NCBI RefSeq assembly: GCF_014640155.1
Contig: NZ_BMGK01000004.1
Coordinates: 107,350 to 171,349, forward strand
Length of the DNA: 64,000 bases
Source of the DNA: Planktosalinus lacus
Lineage (GTDB): Bacteria > Bacteroidota > Bacteroidia > Flavobacteriales > Flavobacteriaceae
Direction of reading: 5' to 3'
The position numbers and the translations under genes are program-made. Of this stretch, positions 47,295 through 57,758 are shown piece after piece; the first letter of the stretch is position 1, and every line of letters starts with the position of its first letter. The notes under the pieces were generated by a model. It was not told the DNA's origin, searched no databases, and saw only the letters and a list, made by a program, of their open reading frames with translations.

Positions 47295-47822
47295 CTAGTG
47301 TATAATAATTTCATAGTATTCAGATCTACACCAGTTAATTATTTTCCCGTTTATGTTAAATTCAATATGGTAAATGTATTCTTTTCTTTCACTATGTTTT
47401 TCATATAGGTTTATAAAAATTCGTTTGTTATTACCTTTCTCAATATGAGGTGAACTAATAAGCAGTTTCGGGAAATTTCCTTTTCCGTTTATTTTTATTT
47501 TAAATTGTTTCTTGTTTATTTTAGAAAAATCAAGACTCGAGTCAAAGTCAATTTTCCTTTCCTTGTAAGTTGTCATTTCCTCGAATTGTTCGTTGTTTTT
47601 CCAAACAATGTTTTCTAAACAATTGGGTATTGAAAACCTAAAAGCTTTTGGATGAAAATCAAACGCGTGTTGATAAATTTTAATTTTTTTATTTACAGGA
47701 AAGGAGTCTAAAATTTCATTTTGATATAAGTCAAATGCCTTTTGTTCATAATACAACTTATCCGTTTGAGAAAATGCTTTTCCAACGAGAAAAATCATTA
47801 ATGTTAATAATAGATGTTTCAT
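47295..47822 (-). CDS. secreted protein of unknown function
   Basis: A 175-residue protein with a signal peptide (KHLLLTLMIFLVGKAFSQ). The mature part has no family I recognise; it is Lys-, Ile- and Phe-rich with beta-strand patterns (KQFKIKINGKGNFPKLLIS, RIFINLYEKHSERKEYIYHI). Its codon use is visibly more AT-rich than the flanking genes, which suggests recent gain together with the GNAT gene. No lipobox or T9SS tail. Confidence 0.7.
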   Translation of the reverse strand: MKHLLLTLMIFLVGKAFSQTDKLYYEQKAFDLYQNEILDSFPVNKKIKIYQHAFDFHPKAFRFSIPNCLENIVWKNNEQFEEMTTYKERKIDFDSSLDFSKINKKQFKIKINGKGNFPKLLISSPHIEKGNNKRIFINLYEKHSERKEYIYHIEFNINGKIINWCRSEYYEIIIH

Positions 47823-48020
47823 TTTTTTAAATGCAGGCCAACGTTAGTATATAAGACATGATTCGGGTATATGGCTGATATATCCCAAATAGTCGACATG
47901 CTCTTTTATCTACTTCTAAAGTAGCACCTTTCATCAAAAAAACCTAAAAATTCTTTAGTCTTACAATTTAAAAACCTTTGGATAACGCGTTGTTATTGAA
48001 GTTCCGGGAGGGCATTTTTT

Positions 48021-50753
48021 CTATAAATCATACTTCACCGTCAACATCACAATCCTCGGCATCACACTATAAAATGAAGTAGTATTGAAAGTTTCATTAA
48101 AACTGTCTTGATTGATGGTTTGCACATCCAGCAGGTTGGTGGCCTGGATTCTGTATTCCCAATTGCTGTCTTTCTTTTGATAGTTTAAATCTGCAGACAG
48201 GAAGGAGTAATCATTTTTGATGGTGTTTTCCTTATTGCTGTAGTCATAATAACTCCAGTCTGCTTTAAAAGTGAAGTCTTTCAAAAAATTAAACTCGATA
48301 TTGGCAAACGGTCTATGCGTGTAAAATGTGGATTGAATTCCGCCATTGTCATACTCATTGATGATCACATTATAGCCCGCTTCAAAATTAGGGAATTCCT
48401 TGAAATTGCTTCGTGCACTCACACGGTAGTTTTGAGTAAAGCTTTCGGAAGTAGTGACTGTTTGATTGACGATATTATTGAAACTGCTCCAGTTAAAATT
48501 TCCGTTGATGCTATACTGCATTTTTTTGATGCGCTTGCTAAAACTTCCAAAAGCAGAAAAAGTCTCATCAGCAAAATTACTATCAATATTAATGGGCGAG
48601 GACACCTGGTTGATGGCCACAATTTGAGTGTTATTTTTGATGCCCTCAACACGTCTGGTGTAGTTCAGGTTACCTGTAACATTGGTATAGTTGAACATAT
48701 TAAAACTGAAATAAGTCAAATTAAATGAATTGGCCAAAGAGTTTTCAAGATTGCGATTTCCTCTGAAAAGGCGGTTGTAATCATTAAAAACAAACCCTTC
48801 AGCATAGTTATTTACATCAGTATATTCAGCAGTCATCGAATAGTTAAACCGAATGCTTTCACTGCGTTTTAATTGTGCTATCGCAAAAAACTCAGGCAAC
48901 ACCCGCCATTCATTTTGAGAAGTGGTGGCACCCAATTGTTCCGTTTTTAAATCATAATTATGCAAGGTTACACCGGGAGTAAACGTAAACTTCCCTGTGA
49001 TGAACTTATATTTTACTCCCAGAAAAGCATCGCTGAAATGATACATCACATCATTCCCCAAAGGAAACACTTCGCCGTCAACCTCAGGTGATTCATCAAA
49101 ATTTAAAGTTGAGCCATCGTCTAACACTTGAAAAATGGATGAGTTAAAACGCTGCCTGCTTTGGGTGGTTCCCAGTGTGAAATTCAGATTGCTTTTGTTG
49201 TTTATAATGTAAAAGTGATCCACTTTAACATCCAGTTTGTTGGTTTTCACACGTTTTTCCTGGTTGATGTCAAAGTTGCTTTGATTTTCATCGGCATCCA
49301 AAATTCCTGAAAACGGAAGAAAATCAAGCACCGCGTTGTAGAAAGGATCTTCATCCTGCCACAAATGTTGTGCTTGTCCGGCAAAAATGTTTTTTTCATT
49401 CAATGTGAAATAAGCATTCACGTTTTGGTTGATTGAAAACGGATTGTTCACCTTGTCTTCAACTATGTTATTGTCTATGTTTCCAAAACTGGAAATCTGA
49501 TTTGAAAATTCGGTTTGTTTAGAAATCTTCGCCAGTACATCATAATCCATTTGAAAACGAAGACTGGGCTTGTAAACCGAGCTCAATTTTAACATTCCCA
49601 AACGGTTTCTTTGATCGCTGGTACTGTTACTGTTTTCTACATCGCCTGTGGTGACAAAGCTGCGCACAGTATTTGTAATAAAATTTGTCCTGTTGTCAGA
49701 AAGTATGGCAAACCCACTCACATCCAGTTTTTCTGAGGCTTTATAGCTAAAGTTACCGGCAATGAATTCGGCTTCAATGTCGTTGGCACGGTTGTTTTGC
49801 ATGACCGCAAAACTGAGTCCGCTGTCATTGATATTAAACCGCGTTCCCCCGCCTTGATTGAAATTTCTGAATCCACCGGTAAAATTGAAATAATCCCTGA
49901 AAGTGAAGGGCACATCGCCCGTATTGTTGAAGTTTGTGATGATGTTGATGCTGTATTCCGGGCTGTAATAAAACAATTTGGGATTGGCCAGATACCTGAA
50001 TTTTTCACCATAACCGGCACCGGCAGTGATTTCACCAAACCAGAAATTGGTTTTTCCTTCTTTCAGCCGTATGTTAATCGCTGTTTGATCCTGGGTGTTG
50101 GCAACTCCTCTCAACTGCCCTACTTCGTTGTAATTTCTTAAAACTTCAACTTTACTCACTGCGTCAGCGGGTATGTTTTTGGTTGCCAGTTTAGAATCGC
50201 CGTCAAAAAAATCCTTTCCTTCAACCATTACCTTTTGAACAACTTTTCCGTCCACTTCAATTTCGCCTTCCTCATTGAGTTCAAGCCCCGGGAGTGCCTT
50301 AATCACATCGCCCAGCTTTTTTTCATTGCCTGTCACAAAGGAATCTGTATTGTAAACAATGGTGTCACCCTTGATGGTAACCGGCATTTCATAAACCAAT
50401 TCCACTCCCTCCAGCTCGTCTGCAGCAGATTGCAACACAATATCCCGCAAAATATCTGATCGATCATCACTTACAGTGACTTCAAAAGTTTGAGTTTCAA
50501 ACCCCAGGTAACTGGCCTGAAGTGTATAGGTTTCATTAACGGGTAAGAACAATTGAAACCTTCCGGCGTCGTTGGTAATGGCATAGCTTTCGATTGCGTC
50601 AGTGGTTTTTACTTTGGCAATGATACTGGCCATTTCTAAAGGGTTTCCCAAACTGTCTTTAACAGTTCCGGTCAATTTAACCGATTGAGAAAACGCCGAA
50701 TGTGTAACTAAAAGGAAAAGAATTGAAAAAAATAAACCGATATTAAATTTCAT
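48021..50753 (-). CDS. outer membrane beta-barrel protein with carboxypeptidase-like plug (TonB-receptor type)
   Basis: A 910-residue outer membrane protein, starting at the ATG at 50753 (preceded by an in-frame TTG). A signal peptide (FNIGLFFSILFLLVTHSAFSQ) leads to a carboxypeptidase-regulatory-like domain (about 22-110: VKLTGTVKDSLGNPLEMASI), a plug (about 120-225: KLGDVIKALPGLELNEEGEI) and a barrel to the C terminus. The neighbouring GLPGLI protein is a usual companion of this receptor class. The ligand is unknown. Confidence 0.88.
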   Translation of the reverse strand: MKFNIGLFFSILFLLVTHSAFSQSVKLTGTVKDSLGNPLEMASIIAKVKTTDAIESYAITNDAGRFQLFLPVNETYTLQASYLGFETQTFEVTVSDDRSDILRDIVLQSAADELEGVELVYEMPVTIKGDTIVYNTDSFVTGNEKKLGDVIKALPGLELNEEGEIEVDGKVVQKVMVEGKDFFDGDSKLATKNIPADAVSKVEVLRNYNEVGQLRGVANTQDQTAINIRLKEGKTNFWFGEITAGAGYGEKFRYLANPKLFYYSPEYSINIITNFNNTGDVPFTFRDYFNFTGGFRNFNQGGGTRFNINDSGLSFAVMQNNRANDIEAEFIAGNFSYKASEKLDVSGFAILSDNRTNFITNTVRSFVTTGDVENSNSTSDQRNRLGMLKLSSVYKPSLRFQMDYDVLAKISKQTEFSNQISSFGNIDNNIVEDKVNNPFSINQNVNAYFTLNEKNIFAGQAQHLWQDEDPFYNAVLDFLPFSGILDADENQSNFDINQEKRVKTNKLDVKVDHFYIINNKSNLNFTLGTTQSRQRFNSSIFQVLDDGSTLNFDESPEVDGEVFPLGNDVMYHFSDAFLGVKYKFITGKFTFTPGVTLHNYDLKTEQLGATTSQNEWRVLPEFFAIAQLKRSESIRFNYSMTAEYTDVNNYAEGFVFNDYNRLFRGNRNLENSLANSFNLTYFSFNMFNYTNVTGNLNYTRRVEGIKNNTQIVAINQVSSPINIDSNFADETFSAFGSFSKRIKKMQYSINGNFNWSSFNNIVNQTVTTSESFTQNYRVSARSNFKEFPNFEAGYNVIINEYDNGGIQSTFYTHRPFANIEFNFLKDFTFKADWSYYDYSNKENTIKNDYSFLSADLNYQKKDSNWEYRIQATNLLDVQTINQDSFNETFNTTSFYSVMPRIVMLTVKYDL

Positions 50754-50784
50754 CAATATTGTATTGGTTAGTTAGTAAAAGGGA

Positions 50785-51660
50785 TTAGTTCATTCTAATC
50801 TGCATGCCTCTTCCTCTGCCACGTCCACCATACATTTCCTGCATTTCTTCCATTTTATCTTTTACGATTTTTTGATACTCTTCCTGGGAAACTTTTTGCC
50901 CTTTGGAAGGCTTTTTAATTTCAATTTCTTTGGGATTTAAAACGATTTTTGTACACAAAATTGATGTTCTGTCAGCCTGGATTTCGAGTATCAGTCCCGG
51001 CAAACCTGAAAACTCTCCAGGACCTTGTGGAATTGGAATTTGTGGAGTATACCACGCAACAATTTCAATTTCTTTGGGAATTTCAATTTCCTCCATTAGA
51101 TCAAATTCTGTCGAGTCTTTTTTAGTTTCAGTGGCCTCTTTTTCAGAATCTGTATTGCTGTTTCTTCTACGCATCGATTGAAAATCTGTATCCCCCAACT
51201 GCTTTATCGCTGTAGCCTTAAAGGCAACATATTGACCAATTTGTTTGGATACGTTAACCAGTTTCCATTCGAGTTTTGGGAGTGTATCAGTGATTAAAAA
51301 CTGCTTGCCAAAAAACTCCTGTTCCTGTAAATACAAGTCATCCGTAGTATTTTTATATTGTGCTCCGGCTGTAAAGTTCCCCATCATTGCCATCATACCG
51401 CCACCGGCACCTGGAGCGGCTAACTTTTCCTCCTCTTTGTATGATGATTCTTCTTTATTGAAGTTTAAAATATACGTTTTCTCAAGGGCTTTTTTCATCA
51501 TTTCAGCGATTTGCTCTTTCATTTGTTCTGTCATCTGAGGACCGCCAAAATCCATGTCAACCGTGGTTTTTGATTGATATGTGGCTTGTCCAGAAGTGAT
51601 TTGGGCTGTGATTGAAATCGTTAAGAAAAAACAAAAAAGAGTGGAAATATATGCTTTCAT
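50785..51660 (-). CDS. GLPGLI-family secreted protein
   Basis: A 291-residue exported protein with a signal peptide (YISTLFCFFLTISITAQ) and the naming motif GLPGLILEIQ (about 226-235) preceded by PIPQGPGEFS. The C terminus is Gly/Arg-rich (GGRGRGRGMQIRMN), and a charged KKAL/EEK segment sits near residue 55. It lies 32 bases before the outer membrane barrel gene on the same strand and is probably cotranscribed. Function unknown. Confidence 0.87.
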   Translation of the reverse strand: MKAYISTLFCFFLTISITAQITSGQATYQSKTTVDMDFGGPQMTEQMKEQIAEMMKKALEKTYILNFNKEESSYKEEEKLAAPGAGGGMMAMMGNFTAGAQYKNTTDDLYLQEQEFFGKQFLITDTLPKLEWKLVNVSKQIGQYVAFKATAIKQLGDTDFQSMRRRNSNTDSEKEATETKKDSTEFDLMEEIEIPKEIEIVAWYTPQIPIPQGPGEFSGLPGLILEIQADRTSILCTKIVLNPKEIEIKKPSKGQKVSQEEYQKIVKDKMEEMQEMYGGRGRGRGMQIRMN

Positions 51661-51824
51661 TTTTAATGGATTTTAAAATGTATGAATCAAATCTAAAACT
51701 TTTGTTACAGTAAGACGTTATTTTTAACAAAGGGTTTAACAAAAATAAATACTATTTACATAAAAGTGTTTTTTGTAACTTGGTCTGACATTGAAAGTAC
51801 TATCTTGCACTTTTAGATTGCAAA

Positions 51825-52613
51825 ATGATGAAATTATTGCTTTTTTTTATAGTTTTAATCTCCTGTGTTGGTTTCGCTCAAAGCGAAATCAATCTTGAAG
51901 CCGTTGATGAAATCCCTCTGAAAGCAAATCGTTTTGTAGGGGTAGATCACCTGGGTAGTTATTATTATATCAAAAACAATACTTTATTTAAAACCGCCGG
52001 TACTGAACTTTTCCAGTTTAAGGATTTCCAGTTAGGAACTCCCGGAGAAGTTGATTTATTAAACCCCTTAAAAATCACCCTTTTTTATCCCGATTATCAG
52101 ACAGCTGTGATTTTAGACAATAAACTAAATGAAATACATCGCATTTCCTTTGCAATGCAACCGCCTTTTCTAAATATAAAAAACGCAACTACTGCCAACG
52201 ATAACCGGCTGTGGGTTTTTAATGAAGATAGCCAGCAGCTGGAATTGTACAATTTCAGAGACAAAATTAATAAAGTGCTCTCCAGACCTGTCTCAGAGTC
52301 CTATTTAAGTCAGGAAAGCGATTATAACTATTGCTATGTGTTGACCGAAACCCACTTAAGGCTTTACAATATTTATGGGAGTTTGCTTCGACGCATCCCC
52401 CTTGAAAATGTTCAAAAATTAAGCCTTTCCGGCGAAAGCCTGGTAGTTCTTCAGGACAATCAATTAACTTTATTTTCAAAACAACTTGAACAAATAAACA
52501 GAATAAAGTCACCTGAATTAACCATAAAAGATTTGTTTCTATCTGGTGAATTCCTGTATATTTACGATGGTGAAACAATTCACAAAATGAAGCTAATCAA
52601 ATCTCAAAATTAA
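51825..52613 (+). CDS. secreted protein of unknown function (propeller-like)
   Basis: A 262-residue exported protein; signal peptide MMKLLLFFIVLISCVGFAQ (ATG at 51825, or 51828). The mature protein has repeated four-strand-like stretches (YYIKNNTLFKTAGTELFQF, QLELYNFRDKINKVLSRP, LRLYNIYGSLLRRIPLEN, QLTLFSKQLEQINRIKSP) suggesting a small beta-propeller. It ends 4 bases before the deoxynucleoside kinase gene, so the two are cotranscribed. I recall the pairing from other flavobacteria, but no function. Confidence 0.75.
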   Translation: MMKLLLFFIVLISCVGFAQSEINLEAVDEIPLKANRFVGVDHLGSYYYIKNNTLFKTAGTELFQFKDFQLGTPGEVDLLNPLKITLFYPDYQTAVILDNKLNEIHRISFAMQPPFLNIKNATTANDNRLWVFNEDSQQLELYNFRDKINKVLSRPVSESYLSQESDYNYCYVLTETHLRLYNIYGSLLRRIPLENVQKLSLSGESLVVLQDNQLTLFSKQLEQINRIKSPELTIKDLFLSGEFLYIYDGETIHKMKLIKSQN

Positions 52614-52617
52614 CCCC

Positions 52618-53235
52618 ATGCACGTTGCTATCGCAGGAAACATTGGTTCAGGAAAAACCACGCTAACTAGACTTTTATCAAAACATTATAAATGGCAGGC
52701 CCATTATGAAGAAGTAGATGACAATCCTTATTTGGATGATTTTTACAACCAAATGGAACGTTGGTCATTCAACCTTCAAATTTACTTTTTAAACAGTCGT
52801 TTTAGACAAGTACTGGACATTCGCAACAGTGGGAAAAATGTCATTCAGGACAGAACGATTTATGAAGATGCTTATATTTTTGCACCCAACCTGCACGCCA
52901 TGGGATTAATGACCAATCGTGATTTTGAAAATTATAAATCCTTGTTTGACTTAATGGAAGAAGTAACTAAAAGCCCTGATTTAATAATCTACTTACGCAG
53001 TTCAATTCCAAATCTCGTGGCTCAAATTCACAAGCGCGGCAGGGAATATGAAAACAGCATCAGCATTGATTACCTCAGCCGTTTAAATGAACGCTATGAA
53101 GCTTGGGTGCATAATTATGACAAAGGAAACCTCCTTGTAATTGATGTTGACAAGTTAGACTTTGTGGACAATCCTGAAGACTTAGGAAACGTTATTAATC
53201 GCATTGATGCAGAATTGCATGGCTTGTTTGAATAG
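52618..53235 (+). CDS. deoxynucleoside kinase
   Basis: A 205-residue kinase of the dNK/dGK/dAK family, phosphorylating a deoxynucleoside for salvage. The P-loop is GNIGSGKTT (about 7-15), the substrate motif is QDRTIYEDAYIF (DRS-like, about 81-92), and the lid has HKRGREYE. Which base it prefers cannot be fixed. It ends 5 bases before the convergent MgtC gene. Confidence 0.92.
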   Translation: MHVAIAGNIGSGKTTLTRLLSKHYKWQAHYEEVDDNPYLDDFYNQMERWSFNLQIYFLNSRFRQVLDIRNSGKNVIQDRTIYEDAYIFAPNLHAMGLMTNRDFENYKSLFDLMEEVTKSPDLIIYLRSSIPNLVAQIHKRGREYENSISIDYLSRLNERYEAWVHNYDKGNLLVIDVDKLDFVDNPEDLGNVINRIDAELHGLFE

Positions 53236-53240
53236 AAAGT

Positions 53241-54491
53241 TTAAGGCCATAACCAGATAATTAACAATCCGGCTACTATTGATATCCCAAAAGTAATCCC
53301 AACCCATTTTGCAAGGCGTTGGGTTCCTAAAGTTGCAGCCAAAATCCCTTTGAAAAACAAATTGGAAAGTGACGCCAATAGGATTAGCCGCCAACCGGTG
53401 TCTATTTCAAGATTTCCTTGTTTCATAATCTGTGAGAGTGACAAGGTAATAGCATCAACATCTGTAAGTCCGCTTATGATGGCAACAACATAAAGGGCTT
53501 CATTTTCAAACTCCTCATTTACAAAAGCAACTGCAAGCAAAATTATACCATACAAGAAACCAAAAACAACAGCAGTTTTTAATTGCGCCGGGTTTTTAGG
53601 TTCAGGCATCCTGTCTTCTTTTTTTCCTTTTTGAATGTTGTAAAATAAGAAAATACATAGCGCCACCATAATAACAAACTCCACTCCTATGGGTAATATC
53701 ATTTGCGGAAGCTTTTCAGGTATCACCACTCCCATCTCTATAACGATGCGCACCAGTGCAATCGCAGAGGCGCCCACTATCACAAAAGCAGAAAGTTTAT
53801 CAATAGTATCAGCATCTTTGGTTTTTCTGGCATAACTCACGGTGGTTGCGGTACTGCTGATCATTCCCCCCAGTATGGCATTTGACAAAAGACCTACTTT
53901 TTTGCCCAAAAACTTATAGATAAAATATCCCACCACACTTATTCCTACAATCAGGGTAACCATTAACCAGATGTTCTGCGGGTTAAGTACATCAAATGGA
54001 CCATAAGTTTCATCTGGCAGTATGGGAAGGATAACTAACGAAATACCGGCAAAAGTCATAATCGCCGATAAATCTTTATTTTGTAATTTGTCAATAGCAT
54101 TGTGCATTCTTTCTTTGGCATACAGCAACACCGCCATCAAACCACCCACAATTACTCCAAGAACCTGGTCCCCTAAAACCAAATAGGCTCCAATAGAAAA
54201 CATGAGCAGTGCAGCAACTTCAGTTGTTTGCCCTAAATCTGAGTCAGGAGCATTCCTTTTAGCAAGTACATTTCCGGCAACCAAAAGAGCTGCTATCGCT
54301 AAACCCAGTGCCGGTAATATAAAAGGATTATCAAAATCACGGGTTAAAAAACCCGAAATGACCCCTAAAATAGCCAACAGGGAAAAAGTGCGCACCCCAG
54401 CCAAAGTGTTATTGGTTTTCTCTCGTTGCATGCCTACCAAGAGTCCTAAGCCAAGAGCAATTGCAAGTGTTGTTATATCCTCATAATTCAT
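53241..54491 (-). CDS. MgtC/SapB and DUF4010 membrane protein
   Basis: A 416-residue polytopic membrane protein. The N-terminal part (about 1-140) is a MgtC/SapB domain with ALGLGLLVGMQREKTNN and GVRTFSLLAILGVISGFL; the C-terminal part (about 180-416) is DUF4010 (GGMISSTATTVSYARKTKD, GLTDVDAITLSLSQ). About 12 hydrophobic segments are visible. I start at the ATG at 54491; the frame opens with a GTG at 54500. Role in ion or Mg2+ homeostasis is only suggested by the family. Confidence 0.87.
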   Translation of the reverse strand: MNYEDITTLAIALGLGLLVGMQREKTNNTLAGVRTFSLLAILGVISGFLTRDFDNPFILPALGLAIAALLVAGNVLAKRNAPDSDLGQTTEVAALLMFSIGAYLVLGDQVLGVIVGGLMAVLLYAKERMHNAIDKLQNKDLSAIMTFAGISLVILPILPDETYGPFDVLNPQNIWLMVTLIVGISVVGYFIYKFLGKKVGLLSNAILGGMISSTATTVSYARKTKDADTIDKLSAFVIVGASAIALVRIVIEMGVVIPEKLPQMILPIGVEFVIMVALCIFLFYNIQKGKKEDRMPEPKNPAQLKTAVVFGFLYGIILLAVAFVNEEFENEALYVVAIISGLTDVDAITLSLSQIMKQGNLEIDTGWRLILLASLSNLFFKGILAATLGTQRLAKWVGITFGISIVAGLLIIWLWP

Positions 54492-54517
54492 AACTATCAC
54501 TAAGGTACTGTTTTTAA

Positions 54518-54543
54518 TAAAAAACCCCGCCGGAAGGGCAGGG
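54518..54543 (-). terminator. terminator after the membrane pyrophosphatase gene
   Basis: On the minus strand a 7-bp GC-rich stem (CCCTGCC / GGCGGGG, one G-T pair) with a 5-base loop is followed by seven T. It lies 29 bases after the hppA stop. Confidence 0.8.
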
Positions 54544-54571
54544 AATTTTATATAATATTAACAGTAAGAGA

Positions 54572-57001
54572 CTATTGCGCTTTAAAAGCTTCAATTTGCC
54601 TTTTCACTTCTTCTTCTGTTCCAGTAAATGTTTTTTCTTCTTTTACTTCTTCCCCGTTTACAATGGTTAACGAACTTACTTTTGCAGTTGTCACATCATC
54701 ATTTGAAGAATATTCAATGGTGACCTGCTTGTTGATTGCCGTAACATTGGCTGCTTGCTCATCAGTAAGGGTTGTGGTGGTCCCATCTTCAGATACAACC
54801 ATAACTTCCTTAACAGTTGTATTACCTAATTCTGAATCGTCTGCAGTATGACCTCCCAAAACAGGAGCAATAACAAGCCCTACCAAACAAGTTAACTTAA
54901 TTAATATATTCATCGAAGGTCCTGAAGTATCCTTGAAAGGATCACCCACAGTATCTCCGGTTACAGCCGCTTTATGGGCATCAGAGCCTTTGTATTCCAT
55001 TTTACCGTTGATCATCACACCGGCTTCAAATGATTTTTTAGCATTGTCCCAGGCACCTCCGGCATTGTTTTGGAAAATCGCCCACATTACACCACTCACA
55101 CACACACCGGCCATATAACCTCCTAAAGGTTCAGCGCCAAAAATTAAACCAATCAATATTGGGGTGATTATTGTAATCAAGCCCGGTAAGATCATTTCTT
55201 TTAATGCGGCATTGGTAGAAATGGCAACACATTTTGCATATTCAGGAGTCGCGGTGCCTTCCATAATACCGGGGATTTCACGGAATTGTCTACGCACTTC
55301 CTGAACCATTTCCATAGCAGCTTTTCCAACCGATTGCATAGCAAGTGCTGAAAAAATCACGGGAATCATCCCCCCTACAAACAGCATCGACAAGACGTCT
55401 GCCTTAAAGATATTGATTCCATCAATACCGGTAAAAGTTACATAAGCAGCAAAAAGTGCCAATGCAGTCAATGCGGCAGAAGCGATTGCAAATCCTTTTC
55501 CAACGGCGGCCGTTGTGTTTCCAACAGAATCCAAAATGTCAGTACGCTCGCGTACCTCAGGGTCAAGGTTACTCATTTCAGCAACCCCACCTGCGTTATC
55601 GGCTATAGGGCCAAAGGCATCAATAGCCAATTGCATTCCCGTGGTTGCCATCATCGCTGAAGCTGCAAGCGCCACTCCATAAAAGCCTGCGAGTTCATAA
55701 GAACCATAGATAGCCGCTGCAAATAAAAGAACAGAAGCAAAAGTAGACTTCATACCGACGGCCAAACCTGCAATAATGTTAGTTGCCGCTCCGGTCGAAC
55801 TGTTTTGAACTATATCCATCACAGGTTTTTTACCCAAACTGGTGTAATATGCCGTAACAAATGAGATCAATGCGCCCACTGCGAGACCAATACAGGCAGC
55901 ATAAAAGACATTCATTGATGGAATCATTTTAGCAGACGCCTCACCAAAAAATCGCATTTGCATCGTTTCAGGCAACATCCAGTCAATTAGGAAATAACTT
56001 GCAATAAGCGTAAGTATAATAGACGCCCAGTTTCCAATATCCAGGGCCTTTTGAACCTGAGGCTCTTTAGCAGTATTGTCTTTGATTCTCACTAAAAAGG
56101 TTCCTAATATGGAAGCCAAAACCCCCACACCGGCAATAACCAATGGCAATAAAATTGGTCCCATATTGTTAAACAAGTCAGTATGCTGAACGGTTTCAGA
56201 CATATCCCTGATTACGTAATTTCCAAGCACCATAGCCGCAAGCACCGTTGCTACATAACTTCCAAAAAGGTCAGCGCCCATTCCGGCAACGTCACCCACA
56301 TTATCTCCCACATTATCTGCAATGGTTGCAGGGTTTCGAGGGTCATCTTCAGGAATCCCGGCTTCTACTTTTCCAACCAGGTCAGCACCCACATCGGCTG
56401 CTTTGGTGTAAATTCCACCACCCACACGGGCAAACAATGCTATAGATTCTGCTCCTAAAGAGAAACCTGCAAGCGCTTCCAGAACAATGGTCATTTTTGT
56501 GTAGAAATCATAGTTTTCCATACCCATAAATTGTCCCAGAAAAAAGAGAAACAACAAACTCAATCCCAATACCGCTAAACCGGCAACACCCAAGCCCATA
56601 ACTGTTCCACCACCAAAAGAAACTTTCAATGCGTTTGGAAGACTTGTCTTGGCAGCTTCAGCTGTTCGGGCATTGGCATCGGTAGCAATACGCATACCAA
56701 TATTTCCGGCAAGACCTGAAAAGAAAGCACCTATAATAAAAGCCGGCACAATCATCCAGCTGGTTAAATCAACAAGAGTTGAAACATAAAATAATGCTGC
56801 TGAAGCTATGACCACAAAGATGGCAAGCAATCGGTATTCTGCATGTAAAAATGCCAAAGCACCTTCTTTTACACTTTTTGAAATAAACTGCATGCGGTCA
56901 CTTCCGGGGGATTGTTTTTTTACCCAGCTCATTTTGTAGAGCATAAACAAAAGCCCTAAAACTGAAAGAGCAATTGGCAAGAAAATTACATTGGATTCCA
57001 T
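54572..57001 (-). CDS. hppA: membrane-bound ion-pumping pyrophosphatase
   Basis: An 809-residue polytopic enzyme that hydrolyses PPi to pump Na+ and/or H+. Substrate motifs are [20 protein letters not shown] and [17 protein letters not shown]. The motif [10 protein letters not shown] has Ala where K+-independent pumps have Lys, so it is probably of the K+-dependent type. I start at the ATG at 57001 (MESNVIFLP); the open frame to 57067 begins with TTG and adds no conserved sequence. After the last membrane segment (LVIAPVLGG) about 90 polar residues follow ([15 protein letters not shown] to the end), an unusual C-terminal extension. Confidence 0.93.
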   Translation of the reverse strand: MESNVIFLPIALSVLGLLFMLYKMSWVKKQSPGSDRMQFISKSVKEGALAFLHAEYRLLAIFVVIASAALFYVSTLVDLTSWMIVPAFIIGAFFSGLAGNIGMRIATDANARTAEAAKTSLPNALKVSFGGGTVMGLGVAGLAVLGLSLLFLFFLGQFMGMENYDFYTKMTIVLEALAGFSLGAESIALFARVGGGIYTKAADVGADLVGKVEAGIPEDDPRNPATIADNVGDNVGDVAGMGADLFGSYVATVLAAMVLGNYVIRDMSETVQHTDLFNNMGPILLPLVIAGVGVLASILGTFLVRIKDNTAKEPQVQKALDIGNWASIILTLIASYFLIDWMLPETMQMRFFGEASAKMIPSMNVFYAACIGLAVGALISFVTAYYTSLGKKPVMDIVQNSSTGAATNIIAGLAVGMKSTFASVLLFAAAIYGSYELAGFYGVALAASAMMATTGMQLAIDAFGPIADNAGGVAEMSNLDPEVRERTDILDSVGNTTAAVGKGFAIASAALTALALFAAYVTFTGIDGINIFKADVLSMLFVGGMIPVIFSALAMQSVGKAAMEMVQEVRRQFREIPGIMEGTATPEYAKCVAISTNAALKEMILPGLITIITPILIGLIFGAEPLGGYMAGVCVSGVMWAIFQNNAGGAWDNAKKSFEAGVMINGKMEYKGSDAHKAAVTGDTVGDPFKDTSGPSMNILIKLTCLVGLVIAPVLGGHTADDSELGNTTVKEVMVVSEDGTTTTLTDEQAANVTAINKQVTIEYSSNDDVTTAKVSSLTIVNGEEVKEEKTFTGTEEEVKRQIEAFKAQ

Positions 57002-57053
57002 AGTTTTAATTTGAATTTTAGTTAAGCCGGGTAAAAGTAAGAAATATGTCGTT

Positions 57054-57091
57054 AACAAAAAAAGCAATACCTATGATAGTATTGCTTTTTT
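57054..57091 (-). terminator. terminator after the soluble pyrophosphatase gene
   Basis: A stem of 7 GC-containing pairs (GCAATAC / GTATTGC) extended by A/T pairs, with an 8-base loop, followed on the minus strand by seven T. It sits between ppa and hppA, so the two adjacent genes are separate units. Confidence 0.78.
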
Positions 57092-57139
57092 AATCTAACC
57101 TAAATTGAATCTAAAAACCTAACTTAAAAAATCTTTTGT

Positions 57140-57679
57140 TTATTCTGAAACCTGAATCTTGTAGAACTCTTGTTTTTCCTGAGACAAAGTAGCAAAACGG
57201 TCTGTACATTTATCAATGATATCAAGTGCTTCCTCTACATTGCCCCAACCTTCCACATCTACTTTTTTGTGTTCTAAATCTTTATATACCTGAAAGAAAT
57301 GCTCTATTTCTTTTATTAAATGTGGATTGATATCAGAAATATCGTTGATTTTATCACCGTTGGGGTCACTGATAGGTACACAAATCACCTTTTCATCAGG
57401 TCCTTTTTCATCAGCCATATGGAAAACACCTATGGGTTTCACCTCAATTATACAACCTGGAAAAGTAGGCTCCGTCACTAATACCAGCACATCTAGTGGG
57501 TCACCGTCCAAAGCAAATGTTTGAGGAATAAAACCATAATCTGCAGGATACATCATAGATGAAAACAACATACGATCATACCTGATTTTTTTTAAATCAA
57601 AATCAAACTCATATTTGTTTCTGCTGCCTTTTGGAATTTCGACTAAAACGTCAAACTTTTTCAATTTTGCTGCACTCAT
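57140..57679 (-). CDS. ppa: soluble inorganic pyrophosphatase (family I)
   Basis: A 179-residue cytosolic pyrophosphatase. The metal-binding signature DGDPLDVLVL (about 59-68) and the surrounding ADYGFIPQTFAL, plus EIPKGSRNKYEFD near the N terminus, are standard. It lies directly upstream of the membrane pyrophosphatase gene in the same orientation, with a terminator between. Confidence 0.96.
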   Translation of the reverse strand: MSAAKLKKFDVLVEIPKGSRNKYEFDFDLKKIRYDRMLFSSMMYPADYGFIPQTFALDGDPLDVLVLVTEPTFPGCIIEVKPIGVFHMADEKGPDEKVICVPISDPNGDKINDISDINPHLIKEIEHFFQVYKDLEHKKVDVEGWGNVEEALDIIDKCTDRFATLSQEKQEFYKIQVSE

Positions 57680-57758
57680 AAATCACATTCTTTTAACGGG
57701 CTGCAAAAATACAACTAAAAAGAAGTAATATACAAGGAAAAAATGTGAAGAATTTTTA

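Noticed and set aside
57002-57067. 22-residue N-terminal extension of the membrane pyrophosphatase
   Set aside because: Starts with TTG inside the ppa terminator hairpin; the ATG at 57001 precedes the first membrane segment.
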